Of a DNA stretch of 6,651 nucleotides, positions 1 to 6,651 are shown piece after piece. The notes beneath the pieces are model-generated. The model was not told where the DNA came from. It ran no database searches and saw only the letters and a list, made by a program, of their open reading frames with translations. The DNA lies in assembly GCA_012719015.1 (NCBI GenBank), contig JAAYBE010000262.1:1-6651 (forward strand). Direction: 5' to 3'. The stretch's first letter is position 1. Each line of letters starts with the position of its first letter. This stretch comes from Actinomycetota bacterium. Lineage in GTDB: Bacteria > Actinomycetota > Thermoleophilia > UBA2241. Both the position numbers and the translations under genes were made by a program.

Positions 1-2121
1 ATCGCGGCGGGCATCCCCTCCATCTACGGCAACTACAGCGAGCCGCGCTTCGACGCGCTGGGGCTCTCGTTCCGGGTCGAGGCCCTCGTCGGGCAGCTGT
101 TCGACGACGTGGTCGACGAGGGCATCGAGCGCTACGTCACGCGCGCCTCGCTGCGCCGGATGGCCGGCACGCTGCGGCGTTTCGAGCGGGCGCTCGCGGT
201 CGACGGCGTCGATTCGCGCCAGCTCGGCGCCAACCTCGACATGCTCGAGGCGAGCTTCGCGCTGCGCAACTTCACCTTCCACCAGTACCAGAACGTCTTC
301 CAGCTGCTCTCGCGCAGCGTCACCGAGCTGTCGTCGACCTCGGTGCTCAGCCACGAGCAGGTGCTGCACACCGTCCTCGCCAACGACCCGCGCCAGTGCG
401 AGGCGCGCGGGCTCCCCATCGACGCCGTCGCGGAGCTGGTGCTGCGCGAGGTCCTCGTCTCGGGTCTCGGGCTGCAGGCGCTGGACCGGTACGTGGGAGC
501 GGCGCTGCGGCGCATCTCGATGCTCAACGGCCGGTTGGACGGTCGCGGCCTCACGCGCATGATGAACTACGATCCGGAGCGCCTGGTCTCGCCGATCCAT
601 CGACCCAGGCGGGGCACGGACGACCAGACCACGCTCGGCTTCAAGGGGCTCGGCCTCAAGCAGATGGCGGCCTACGGGCACAACGTCCCCGAGGGCTTCG
701 TCGTCAGCACGGAGCTCTTCGACGCCGTTCCGGCGATGTCGTACCGGCCGCTCTACGACGACACCATCCGCCGTGTGCGCGAGGCGGTGGCGGCGTTGGA
801 GCGTCGTGTGCGCCTGCGGCTCGGCGATCCGCGCCGGCTGCTCCTGCTCTCGATCCGCTCCGGCGCCGCCATCTCCATGCCCGGTCTCATGACGACGTTC
901 GTCAACGTGGGCCTCAACGACGAGCTGGCTGCGGCGCTCGCCCGTCGTCCCGGGATGGCGTGGGCCGCCTGGGACAGCTACCGCCGCTTCCTGCAGTCCT
1001 GGGCCATGTCGTACGGCGTCGAGCGGGACTTCTTCGACGCCATCATGACGGAGTACAAGTCCCGGTACGGCGTGGGGCAGAAGATCGACTTCAGCGCCGA
1101 GCAGATGCGGGAGATCGCGTTCGCGTACAAGTCCCGCGCCTGTGACCGCGGCATCGTGTTCACGGACGAGCCGTTCACCCAGGTGGTGGTCTGCATGCGC
1201 AAGGTGCTCGAGTCGTGGGACTCGGCCCCGGCCCGCCTGTACCGCCAGTACATCGGCCTGGCGGAGGAGTGGGGCACGGCGGTCGTCATGCAGCGCATGG
1301 TGTACGGGAACCTCAACCGCGAGTCGGGCTCGGGCGTCACCTTCACCAACAACCCCCTCGAGCCGTACAGCCGCCAGGTCCGCCTGTTCGGCGACTTCGC
1401 CGTCCGCAGCCAGGGCGAGGACCTGGTGGGCGGCCTCGTGTTCCCGTGGCCCATCTCGGAGGCCCAGCGTCTGGGCAGCCCCACCTATCGCGGCACCGAG
1501 CACTCCCTGGAGCGGGACTTCCCGCAGATCTACGCCGAGCTGCTGAAGGTCGCGCGCGACCTGGTCGGAGAGCGGGAGTTCGACCCGCAGGAGATCGAGT
1601 TCACCTTCGAGTCCCCGGCCGCCTCCGACCTGTACATCCTGCAGAAGCGGTCCGCCGTGCAGGAACAGACGCGCGACGCGGCCTACTTCGACACCACGTC
1701 GCCCAACTACGGACCTCCGGTGGCGGTGGGCGTGGGCGTCGCGGGCGGCGCGTACTCCGGCCGCGTGGCCATCGACGCCGAGCAGATCGACAGGCTGCTG
1801 GCGGAGGACCCGGACGAGAGTATCGTGCTGCTCCGGCCCGACACGGTGCCGGAGGACATCCACATGATCACCCAGGTCGACGGCCTTCTCACGGCGCGCG
1901 GTGGGGCGACCTCGCACGCCGCCGTCACCGCCAAGCGGCTCGGCAAGACGGCGGTGGTCGAATGCGTCGACCTTGAGGTGGTCGAGCGGACCGGGGTCGC
2001 GCGCCTCGCCGGGCGGCAGGTCGCGGTCGGCGACTGGGTGTCCATCGACGGCCGGACGGGCAACATCTTCCTCGGGCGGATCCCGACGACGCCGCGCCCG
2101 CCGCTGCCGTCCGCCCGCTGA
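1..2121 (+). CDS. PPDK-like PEP/pyruvate-binding domain protein, 5'-truncated by the window, lacking the C-terminal PEP-utilising TIM barrel
   Basis: The frame is open from base 1, so the true start lies upstream; 706 codons are visible. An N-terminal region of about 212 residues (bases 1 to ~636), apparently mostly helical, matches nothing I recognise. A PPDK-type ATP-grasp domain follows: Lys in FKGLG at 643-645, RSGAAISMPG from 856, GSGVTFTNNP near 1324-1356, SQGED near 1408-1422, and EIEFT...LQKR at 1591-1650. Next is a swivelling phosphohistidine domain with ARGGATSHAA; the catalytic His codon is 1915-1917. These motifs resemble PPDK more than PEP synthase. PPDK passes phosphate from ATP through this His to pyruvate or PEP in a C-terminal barrel. 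That barrel is absent: the protein ends about 65 residues after the His with a Pro-rich tail. ATP-dependent autophosphorylation is likely; the final acceptor is unknown. It could be a partner subunit or a distinct dikinase family. Domain assignment is secure; the reaction is not. Confidence 0.85.
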   Translation: MAAGIPSIYGNYSEPRFDALGLSFRVEALVGQLFDDVVDEGIERYVTRASLRRMAGTLRRFERALAVDGVDSRQLGANLDMLEASFALRNFTFHQYQNVFQLLSRSVTELSSTSVLSHEQVLHTVLANDPRQCEARGLPIDAVAELVLREVLVSGLGLQALDRYVGAALRRISMLNGRLDGRGLTRMMNYDPERLVSPIHRPRRGTDDQTTLGFKGLGLKQMAAYGHNVPEGFVVSTELFDAVPAMSYRPLYDDTIRRVREAVAALERRVRLRLGDPRRLLLLSIRSGAAISMPGLMTTFVNVGLNDELAAALARRPGMAWAAWDSYRRFLQSWAMSYGVERDFFDAIMTEYKSRYGVGQKIDFSAEQMREIAFAYKSRACDRGIVFTDEPFTQVVVCMRKVLESWDSAPARLYRQYIGLAEEWGTAVVMQRMVYGNLNRESGSGVTFTNNPLEPYSRQVRLFGDFAVRSQGEDLVGGLVFPWPISEAQRLGSPTYRGTEHSLERDFPQIYAELLKVARDLVGEREFDPQEIEFTFESPAASDLYILQKRSAVQEQTRDAAYFDTTSPNYGPPVAVGVGVAGGAYSGRVAIDAEQIDRLLAEDPDESIVLLRPDTVPEDIHMITQVDGLLTARGGATSHAAVTAKRLGKTAVVECVDLEVVERTGVARLAGRQVAVGDWVSIDGRTGNIFLGRIPTTPRPPLPSAR

Positions 2122-2134
2122 GAGCCTCGCGCCG

Positions 2135-2163
2135 GGGCGCTTCGGACGTCGTCCGGCGCGCCC
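2135..2163 (+). terminator. Strong GC hairpin after the dikinase-like gene, candidate terminator
   Basis: GGGCGC (2135-2140) pairs with GCGCCC (2158-2163), and CGGAC (2143-2147) pairs with GTCCG (2151-2155) around a GTC loop. One mismatch (2141/2157) and one T-G wobble (2142/2156) separate the two arms. The hairpin begins 13 bases after the stop codon at 2119-2121. No T-run follows, so it is not a classical Rho-independent terminator, although T-poor hairpins are common behind genes in high-GC bacteria. A competing fold pairs 2128-2135 with 2153-2160. Its position suggests that it separates the dikinase-like gene from the gap cluster. Confidence 0.5.
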
Positions 2164-2229
2164 GGGAGTCACGACGTGTCCCGCGGGCGGCGGAGCCATC
2201 GGGCGACGGCGTCGTGCGGCGTGTCGCTC

Positions 2230-2238
2230 TGGTAAGCT
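2230..2238 (+). promoter_or_regulatory. Candidate extended -10 promoter element for gap
   Basis: TGGTAAGCT fits an extended -10 pattern (TG, one base, then TAnnnT). It lies 30 bases before the gap start and would give a 5' leader of roughly 20-25 bases that includes the ribosome binding site. No good -35 hexamer is found 16-18 bases upstream; the best option there is a GCGTCG-like stretch near 2210-2215. The TG extension could compensate for that. A single short match like this is weak evidence. Confidence 0.3.
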
Positions 2239-2257
2239 GTCCGCCGGCAATCCGACC

Positions 2258-2263
2258 AGGAGG
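2258..2263 (+). promoter_or_regulatory. Ribosome binding site of gap
   Basis: A full AGGAGG lies 5 bases before the ATG at 2269. It fixes the gap start, and the strength of the match suits a highly expressed glycolytic gene. Confidence 0.85.
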
Positions 2264-2268
2264 AGACA

Positions 2269-3264
<996 letters not shown>

Positions 3265-3272
3265 CGGCTGCC

Positions 3273-3280
3273 GGAGGAGG
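3273..3280 (+). promoter_or_regulatory. Ribosome binding site of pgk-tpi
   Basis: GGAGGAGG lies 11 bases before the ATG at 3292, within the 27-bp gap-pgk spacer. The spacing is slightly long, but the match is strong and no other start fits the PGK N-terminus. No terminator-like hairpin is seen in this spacer. Confidence 0.75.
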
Positions 3281-3291
3281 CTGAAGACACC

Positions 3292-5247
3292 ATGAAGCGG
3301 TCGCTCACCGACTATCCGCTCGCAGGCCGCCGCGTGCTGGTGCGGGTCGATTTCAACGTGCCGCTGCGCGAGGGGCGCGTTGCCGACGACACCCGCATCC
3401 GCGCGGCCCTGCCCACCGTCGGCTACCTGCTCGACCAGGGCTGCTCGCTGGTGCTCATGTCCCACCTCGGCCGGCCCAAGGGACAGGTCGTGGACGACCT
3501 GCGCATGGCGCCTGTGGCGGAGCGGCTCTCGGAGCTGCTGGGTCGCCCCGTGGCGAGCGTGGACGACTGTGTCGGCCCTGCGGCCGAGCAGGCGGCGGCC
3601 GCGCTCCGGCCGGGCGATGTGCTCCTGCTCGAGAACCTCCGCTTCCACGCCGAGGAGACGGCCAACGACGACGCTTTCGCCCAGCGTCTGGCGTCGCTCG
3701 GCGACGTCTACGTGAACGACGCGTTCGGCACGGCCCATCGCGCCCACGCGTCGACCGAGGGCGTGACCCACTTCCTGCCGTCCGTGGCGGGGCTGCTGAT
3801 GGCCAAGGAGATCGAGGTCCTGGGGCGGCTGCTGCGCGACCCGGCGCGGCCGTTCGTGGTGGTGCTCGGCGGCCTCAAGGTCTCCGACAAGATCGGCGTG
3901 ATCCGGCACATGCTGACCGTGGCCGACACGGTGCTCATCGGCGGCGCCATGGCCAACGCGTTCCTGGCCGCCGAGGGCCACGGGGTCGGCGTGTCCAAGG
4001 GCGTCGGCGACGAGGTCGCCGTGGCCGGCGAGATCCTCGCGGAGGCCGCCGGCGCGCACGGCCGGCTCGTCGTGCCCGTCGACGTGGTGACGGCGCGCGA
4101 GGCGACCGCCGGAGCGGCCACTCGCGTGGCGCCGGCGGACGGCATCGACGCGGACGAGATGGCGCTCGACATCGGCCCGCGGACGGCGGCCGAGTTCGAG
4201 CGCCGGCTGCGCGGCGCCGGCACCGTCTACTGGAACGGCCCCATGGGGCTGTTCGAGGTCGCGGAGTTCGCCGCCGGCACGCGCGCCGTCGGCGCGGCCA
4301 TCGCCGCCTCCGCCGCGGTCACGGTGGCCGGCGGCGGGGACACCGTGGCGGCCGTCCGCGCGTTCGGCCTGGAGGGCCGCCTGACCCACGTGTCGACCGG
4401 GGGCGGCGCTTCCATGGAATTCCTGGAGGGCCGGGCGCTGCCCGGCGTGGAGGCGCTCATGGACCGTACTGCGACCGCGAAGACGGCGGGACGCCGCCCG
4501 CTCATGGCGGGCAACTGGAAGATGTACAAGACGCCGGCACAGACGAAGGAGTTCTTCACGGCGTTCCGGCCGCTCGTCGCCGGCGTCGACGACCGCGACG
4601 TGCTCATCTGTCCCCCCACGGTGGACCTGCCGACGGCCCTCGGGTGCGTCGTCGACACGGACATCGCGGTCGGCGCCCAGACGATGCACTACGCCGCCGA
4701 GGGCGCCTTCACCGGCGAGACCTCGCCCGACATGCTGGCGGAACTCGGCGTCCCGTACGTGATCCTGGGGCACTCGGAGCGCCGTCAGTACTACAACGAG
4801 AACGACGCGGACCTGGCGAGGAAGGTGCGGGCCGCACTCGACGCCGGCCTGCGGCCCATCCTCTGCTGCGGCGAGACGCTCGAGGAGCGTGAGGGCGGCC
4901 GGACCGAGAGCAAGGTCGGCGGCCAGCTCGACGCGGGTCTCGCCGAGATCACGCCTGCCGAGCTCGCCGGTGTGGCCGTGGCCTACGAGCCTATCTGGGC
5001 CATCGGCACCGGCGTCACGGCGACGCCGGAGCAGGCGCAGGAGACGGTCGCGTTCTGCCGGCGCCGCATCCGGGAGCGGTTCGGCGACGCCGCCGACGGC
5101 GTGCGGATCCTGTACGGCGGCAGCGTCAAGCCCGACAACATCGACCAGCTGATGGCGCAGCCGGACATCGACGGTGTGCTGGTCGGCGGCGCGAGTCTCG
5201 ACCCGCAGGGGTTCAGCCGCATCGTCAGGTTCGTGGAGCCCGCGTGA
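3292..5247 (+). CDS. pgk-tpi: Bifunctional phosphoglycerate kinase / triosephosphate isomerase fusion protein
   Basis: One uninterrupted frame of 651 residues. PGK (about 1-392) transfers phosphate between 1,3-bisphosphoglycerate and ADP. Its motifs are RVDFN (18-22), SHLGRP (57-62), ENLRF (114-118), GGLKVSDK (193-200), WNGPMG (314-319), GGGDT (347-351) and TGGGAS (369-374), covering both lobes and the nucleotide site. TPI (about 403-651) interconverts DHAP and glyceraldehyde 3-phosphate. It has AGNWK (406-410, with Asn408 and Lys410), catalytic His494 in GHSERR, catalytic Glu566 in YEPIWAIGTG, and the phosphate-binding GGSVKP (609-614) and GVLVGGASL (628-636). Every expected catalytic residue is present in both halves, so both activities should be functional. 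The linker is only about 10-12 residues. Such fusions are known from Thermotoga, where the product is a larger oligomer built on TPI; that assembly is inferred here. The gene follows gap by 27 bp and overlaps gpmI by 4 bases. An internal start may also yield free TPI. Confidence 0.96.
   Translation: MKRSLTDYPLAGRRVLVRVDFNVPLREGRVADDTRIRAALPTVGYLLDQGCSLVLMSHLGRPKGQVVDDLRMAPVAERLSELLGRPVASVDDCVGPAAEQAAAALRPGDVLLLENLRFHAEETANDDAFAQRLASLGDVYVNDAFGTAHRAHASTEGVTHFLPSVAGLLMAKEIEVLGRLLRDPARPFVVVLGGLKVSDKIGVIRHMLTVADTVLIGGAMANAFLAAEGHGVGVSKGVGDEVAVAGEILAEAAGAHGRLVVPVDVVTAREATAGAATRVAPADGIDADEMALDIGPRTAAEFERRLRGAGTVYWNGPMGLFEVAEFAAGTRAVGAAIAASAAVTVAGGGDTVAAVRAFGLEGRLTHVSTGGGASMEFLEGRALPGVEALMDRTATAKTAGRRPLMAGNWKMYKTPAQTKEFFTAFRPLVAGVDDRDVLICPPTVDLPTALGCVVDTDIAVGAQTMHYAAEGAFTGETSPDMLAELGVPYVILGHSERRQYYNENDADLARKVRAALDAGLRPILCCGETLEEREGGRTESKVGGQLDAGLAEITPAELAGVAVAYEPIWAIGTGVTATPEQAQETVAFCRRRIRERFGDAADGVRILYGGSVKPDNIDQLMAQPDIDGVLVGGASLDPQGFSRIVRFVEPA
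4449..4461 (+). promoter_or_regulatory. Possible internal ribosome binding site and start codon for free TPI inside pgk-tpi
   Basis: GGAGG at 4449-4453 sits 5 bases before an in-frame ATG at 4459 (Met390), exactly at the domain junction. Initiation here would give a 262-residue protein, close to usual free bacterial TPI length, with about 14 residues before the first TPI strand. The GGAGG also encodes part of a Val-Glu-Ala stretch typical of PGK C-termini, so the match may be coincidental. The next in-frame ATG, at 4504 (Met405), has no comparable upstream motif and would leave almost nothing before the NWK motif. Confidence 0.35.
5235..5238 (+). promoter_or_regulatory. Short ribosome binding site of gpmI inside the end of pgk-tpi
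   Basis: GGAG lies 5 bases before the GTG at 5244, within the last codons of pgk-tpi. Together with the GTGA stop/start overlap it favours this GTG as the gpmI start and suggests translational coupling. Confidence 0.55.
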
Positions 5248-6651
5248 CCCATCCCCCGTCCGGCGGGGCGACGTACCGCCCGGTCGTCCTGGTCGTCATG
5301 GACGGCTGGGGTGTCGCCCCGCCGGGTCCGGGCAACGCGGTGAGCCTGGCCAAGACGCCGGTCTTTGACCGCCTGACGGCGCGCTACCCGCACGGCGTGC
5401 TCGACGCGTCCGGAGGCGCCGTGGGGCTGCCGTCGGGCCAGATGGGCAACTCGGAGGTCGGCCACCTCAACATCGGCGCCGGCCGGATCGTCCATCAGGA
5501 CCTCACCCGCATCAGCCTCGCCATCGCGGACGGCGGTTTCTTCGAGAACCGTGTGCTCAGGCAGGCCTGCGCCAAAGCCGCCGGCCGCCGCTCCCGGCTC
5601 CACCTGATGGGGCTCGTCTCCGACGGCGGCGTGCACAGCGACCTGGGCCACCTCGTGGCCTGTCTCGAGCTGGCCGCGCGCGAGCACGTGGACGACGTGG
5701 TCGTGCACGCCTTCCTCGACGGCCGCGACACGCTGCCCCAGAGCGCGAAGGGCTACCTCGCCACCGTGCAGGAGGCCATGGACCGCCTCGGCGTCGGCCG
5801 GTTCGGCGTCGTCAGCGGACGCTACTACGCCATGGACCGCGACACGCGCTGGGAGCGCGTCAAGCTGGCCTACGACGCGCTCGTCTACGCGCAGGGGTTC
5901 TACGCCGTCGACGCGCAGGCCGCGGTGGAGGCCGCCTACGCGCGCGGCGAGACCGACGAGTTCGTACGTCCGACGGTCGTGACGCCGGAGCTGGACGGGC
6001 GTGTCGCCGACGGCGACGTCTGCATCTTCTTCAACTTCCGGCCCGACAGGGCGCGCGAGCTCACGCGGGCCTTCACCGAGCGCGGCTTCGACTGCTTCGA
6101 CCGCGGCCCGCATGCGCCGGCCGTCGACTTCGTCACCATGACACAGTACAAGGCGGAGTTCCCTCTCCCCGTGGCGTTCCCGCCCGAGCATCCCGAGCAC
6201 GTGCTGGCGGACGTCCTGGCCGAGAACGGCCTGCGCCAGCTGCACATCGCGGAGACCGAGAAGTACGCGCACGTGACGTTCTTCTTCAACGGCGGTGTGG
6301 AGCGCGAGGTCGAGGGGGAGGAGCGGGTCCTCGTCCCGAGCCCCCGGGACGTGGCCACCTATGACCTCAAACCGGAGATGAGCGCGGTCGGCGTGACCGA
6401 TGAGCTGGTCCGGCGGCTCGAGGCCGATACTTTCGACTTCGTGGTCGTCAATTACGCCAACGCCGACATGGTGGGCCACACCGGGGTCATCCCCGCCGCG
6501 GTCAAGGCTGTGGAGACCGTCGACGCCTGTCTCGGCCGCGTGGTCGAGGCCGCTCTGGCCCGCGGCGGGGCGTGCCTGATCACCGCCGACCACGGCAACT
6601 CGGACCACATGCTCGAGCCGGACGGGAGCCCGAACACGGCGCACAGCACCA
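5244..6651 (+). CDS. gpmI: 2,3-bisphosphoglycerate-independent phosphoglycerate mutase, 3'-truncated by the window
   Basis: Cytosolic metal-dependent (typically Mn) enzyme of the alkaline phosphatase superfamily that interconverts 3- and 2-phosphoglycerate. I translated 469 residues by hand from GTG 5244; no stop occurs before the window ends. Metal and catalytic residues are present in family order: Asp20 in MDGWG, the phosphoserine nucleophile Ser70 in GQMGNSEVGH, His131 in SDGGVHS, GRD (160-162), Arg193, FRPDRAREL (265-273), Lys340 in AETEKYAH, Asp408 and His412 in ADMVGH, Asp449-His450 in TADHGN, and His467 in AHST. Family members run to about 510-520 residues, so roughly 40-50 C-terminal residues should lie beyond the window. 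The start overlaps the pgk-tpi stop as GTGA; the next in-frame Met (19) would remove the first core strand. One small deviation: Asp133 (5640-5642) replaces a His commonly found in VHSH; its role is uncertain and the key His131 is kept. Confidence 0.96.
   Translation, partial: MTHPPSGGATYRPVVLVVMDGWGVAPPGPGNAVSLAKTPVFDRLTARYPHGVLDASGGAVGLPSGQMGNSEVGHLNIGAGRIVHQDLTRISLAIADGGFFENRVLRQACAKAAGRRSRLHLMGLVSDGGVHSDLGHLVACLELAAREHVDDVVVHAFLDGRDTLPQSAKGYLATVQEAMDRLGVGRFGVVSGRYYAMDRDTRWERVKLAYDALVYAQGFYAVDAQAAVEAAYARGETDEFVRPTVVTPELDGRVADGDVCIFFNFRPDRARELTRAFTERGFDCFDRGPHAPAVDFVTMTQYKAEFPLPVAFPPEHPEHVLADVLAENGLRQLHIAETEKYAHVTFFFNGGVEREVEGEERVLVPSPRDVATYDLKPEMSAVGVTDELVRRLEADTFDFVVVNYANADMVGHTGVIPAAVKAVETVDACLGRVVEAALARGGACLITADHGNSDHMLEPDGSPNTAHST

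Noticed and set aside
109..111. GTG at 109 as the start of the dikinase-like gene
   Set aside because: The same frame continues open to base 1 with protein-like sequence (including IPSIYGNY and FDALGLSFR), and no ribosome binding site precedes 109; the gene is simply cut by the window edge.
396..1976. Overlapping + strand open frames (396-1145, 1142-1546, 1215-1976) inside the dikinase-like gene
   Set aside because: They are Arg/Ala/Pro/Gly-rich out-of-frame translations of a gene whose own frame carries the PPDK motifs.
2122..2268. Riboswitch, small RNA or small gene in the 147-bp intergenic region
   Set aside because: Beyond the hairpin, short palindromes, candidate promoter and ribosome binding site I see no recognisable riboswitch core, tRNA fold or convincing small coding frame.
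4441..4510. Programmed frameshift at the pgk-tpi junction as described for Thermotoga
   Set aside because: PGK and TPI are already in the same frame here and the alternative frames show no stop or obvious slippery run, so no frameshift is needed.
4983..6644. Open frame of 553 codons on the - strand opposite the end of pgk-tpi and gpmI
   Set aside because: It lies wholly antisense to two strongly recognised genes with intact catalytic motifs, and its product shows no recognisable domain. Long antisense frames without stops are expected at this GC content.

Overview
The window is a very GC-rich (by eye about 70 percent) bacterial chromosomal segment with every gene on the + strand. It holds central carbon metabolism: the 3' part of a pyruvate,phosphate dikinase-like gene (1-2121), a 147-bp intergenic region with a strong hairpin and a candidate promoter, then a tight glycolytic cluster: gap (2269-3264), a single continuous pgk-tpi fusion gene (3292-5247) and gpmI (5244 to beyond the window end). 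No tRNA, rRNA, CRISPR array, insertion sequence or phage-type gene is visible.

The cluster encodes successive steps of lower glycolysis/gluconeogenesis. TPI interconverts DHAP and GAP, GAPDH makes 1,3-bisphosphoglycerate, PGK makes 3-phosphoglycerate plus ATP, and GpmI makes 2-phosphoglycerate. TPI and PGK are joined in one 651-residue polypeptide. The upstream dikinase-like protein has the ATP-binding and phosphohistidine parts of PPDK but stops before the usual PEP/pyruvate TIM barrel, and it carries a long N-terminal region of at least about 210 residues that I do not recognise. It probably belongs to a separate transcription unit, because a hairpin terminator candidate follows its stop codon.

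Organism: the GC-rich third codon positions, AGGAGG-type ribosome binding sites and GTG start point to a high-GC bacterium. The order gap-pgk-tpi-gpmI resembles Firmicutes-type glycolytic operons, and PGK-TPI fusions are best known from Thermotogae, whose genomes are much less GC-rich. A deep-branching actinobacterial lineage (Coriobacteriia or Thermoleophilia type), a high-GC Firmicute or a similar group would fit. The sequence alone does not let me choose.

Most notable are the PGK-TPI fusion with a possible internal ribosome binding site that could release free TPI, and the barrel-less dikinase. I found no evidence for a wholly new multi-gene system; the rest is ordinary core metabolism.
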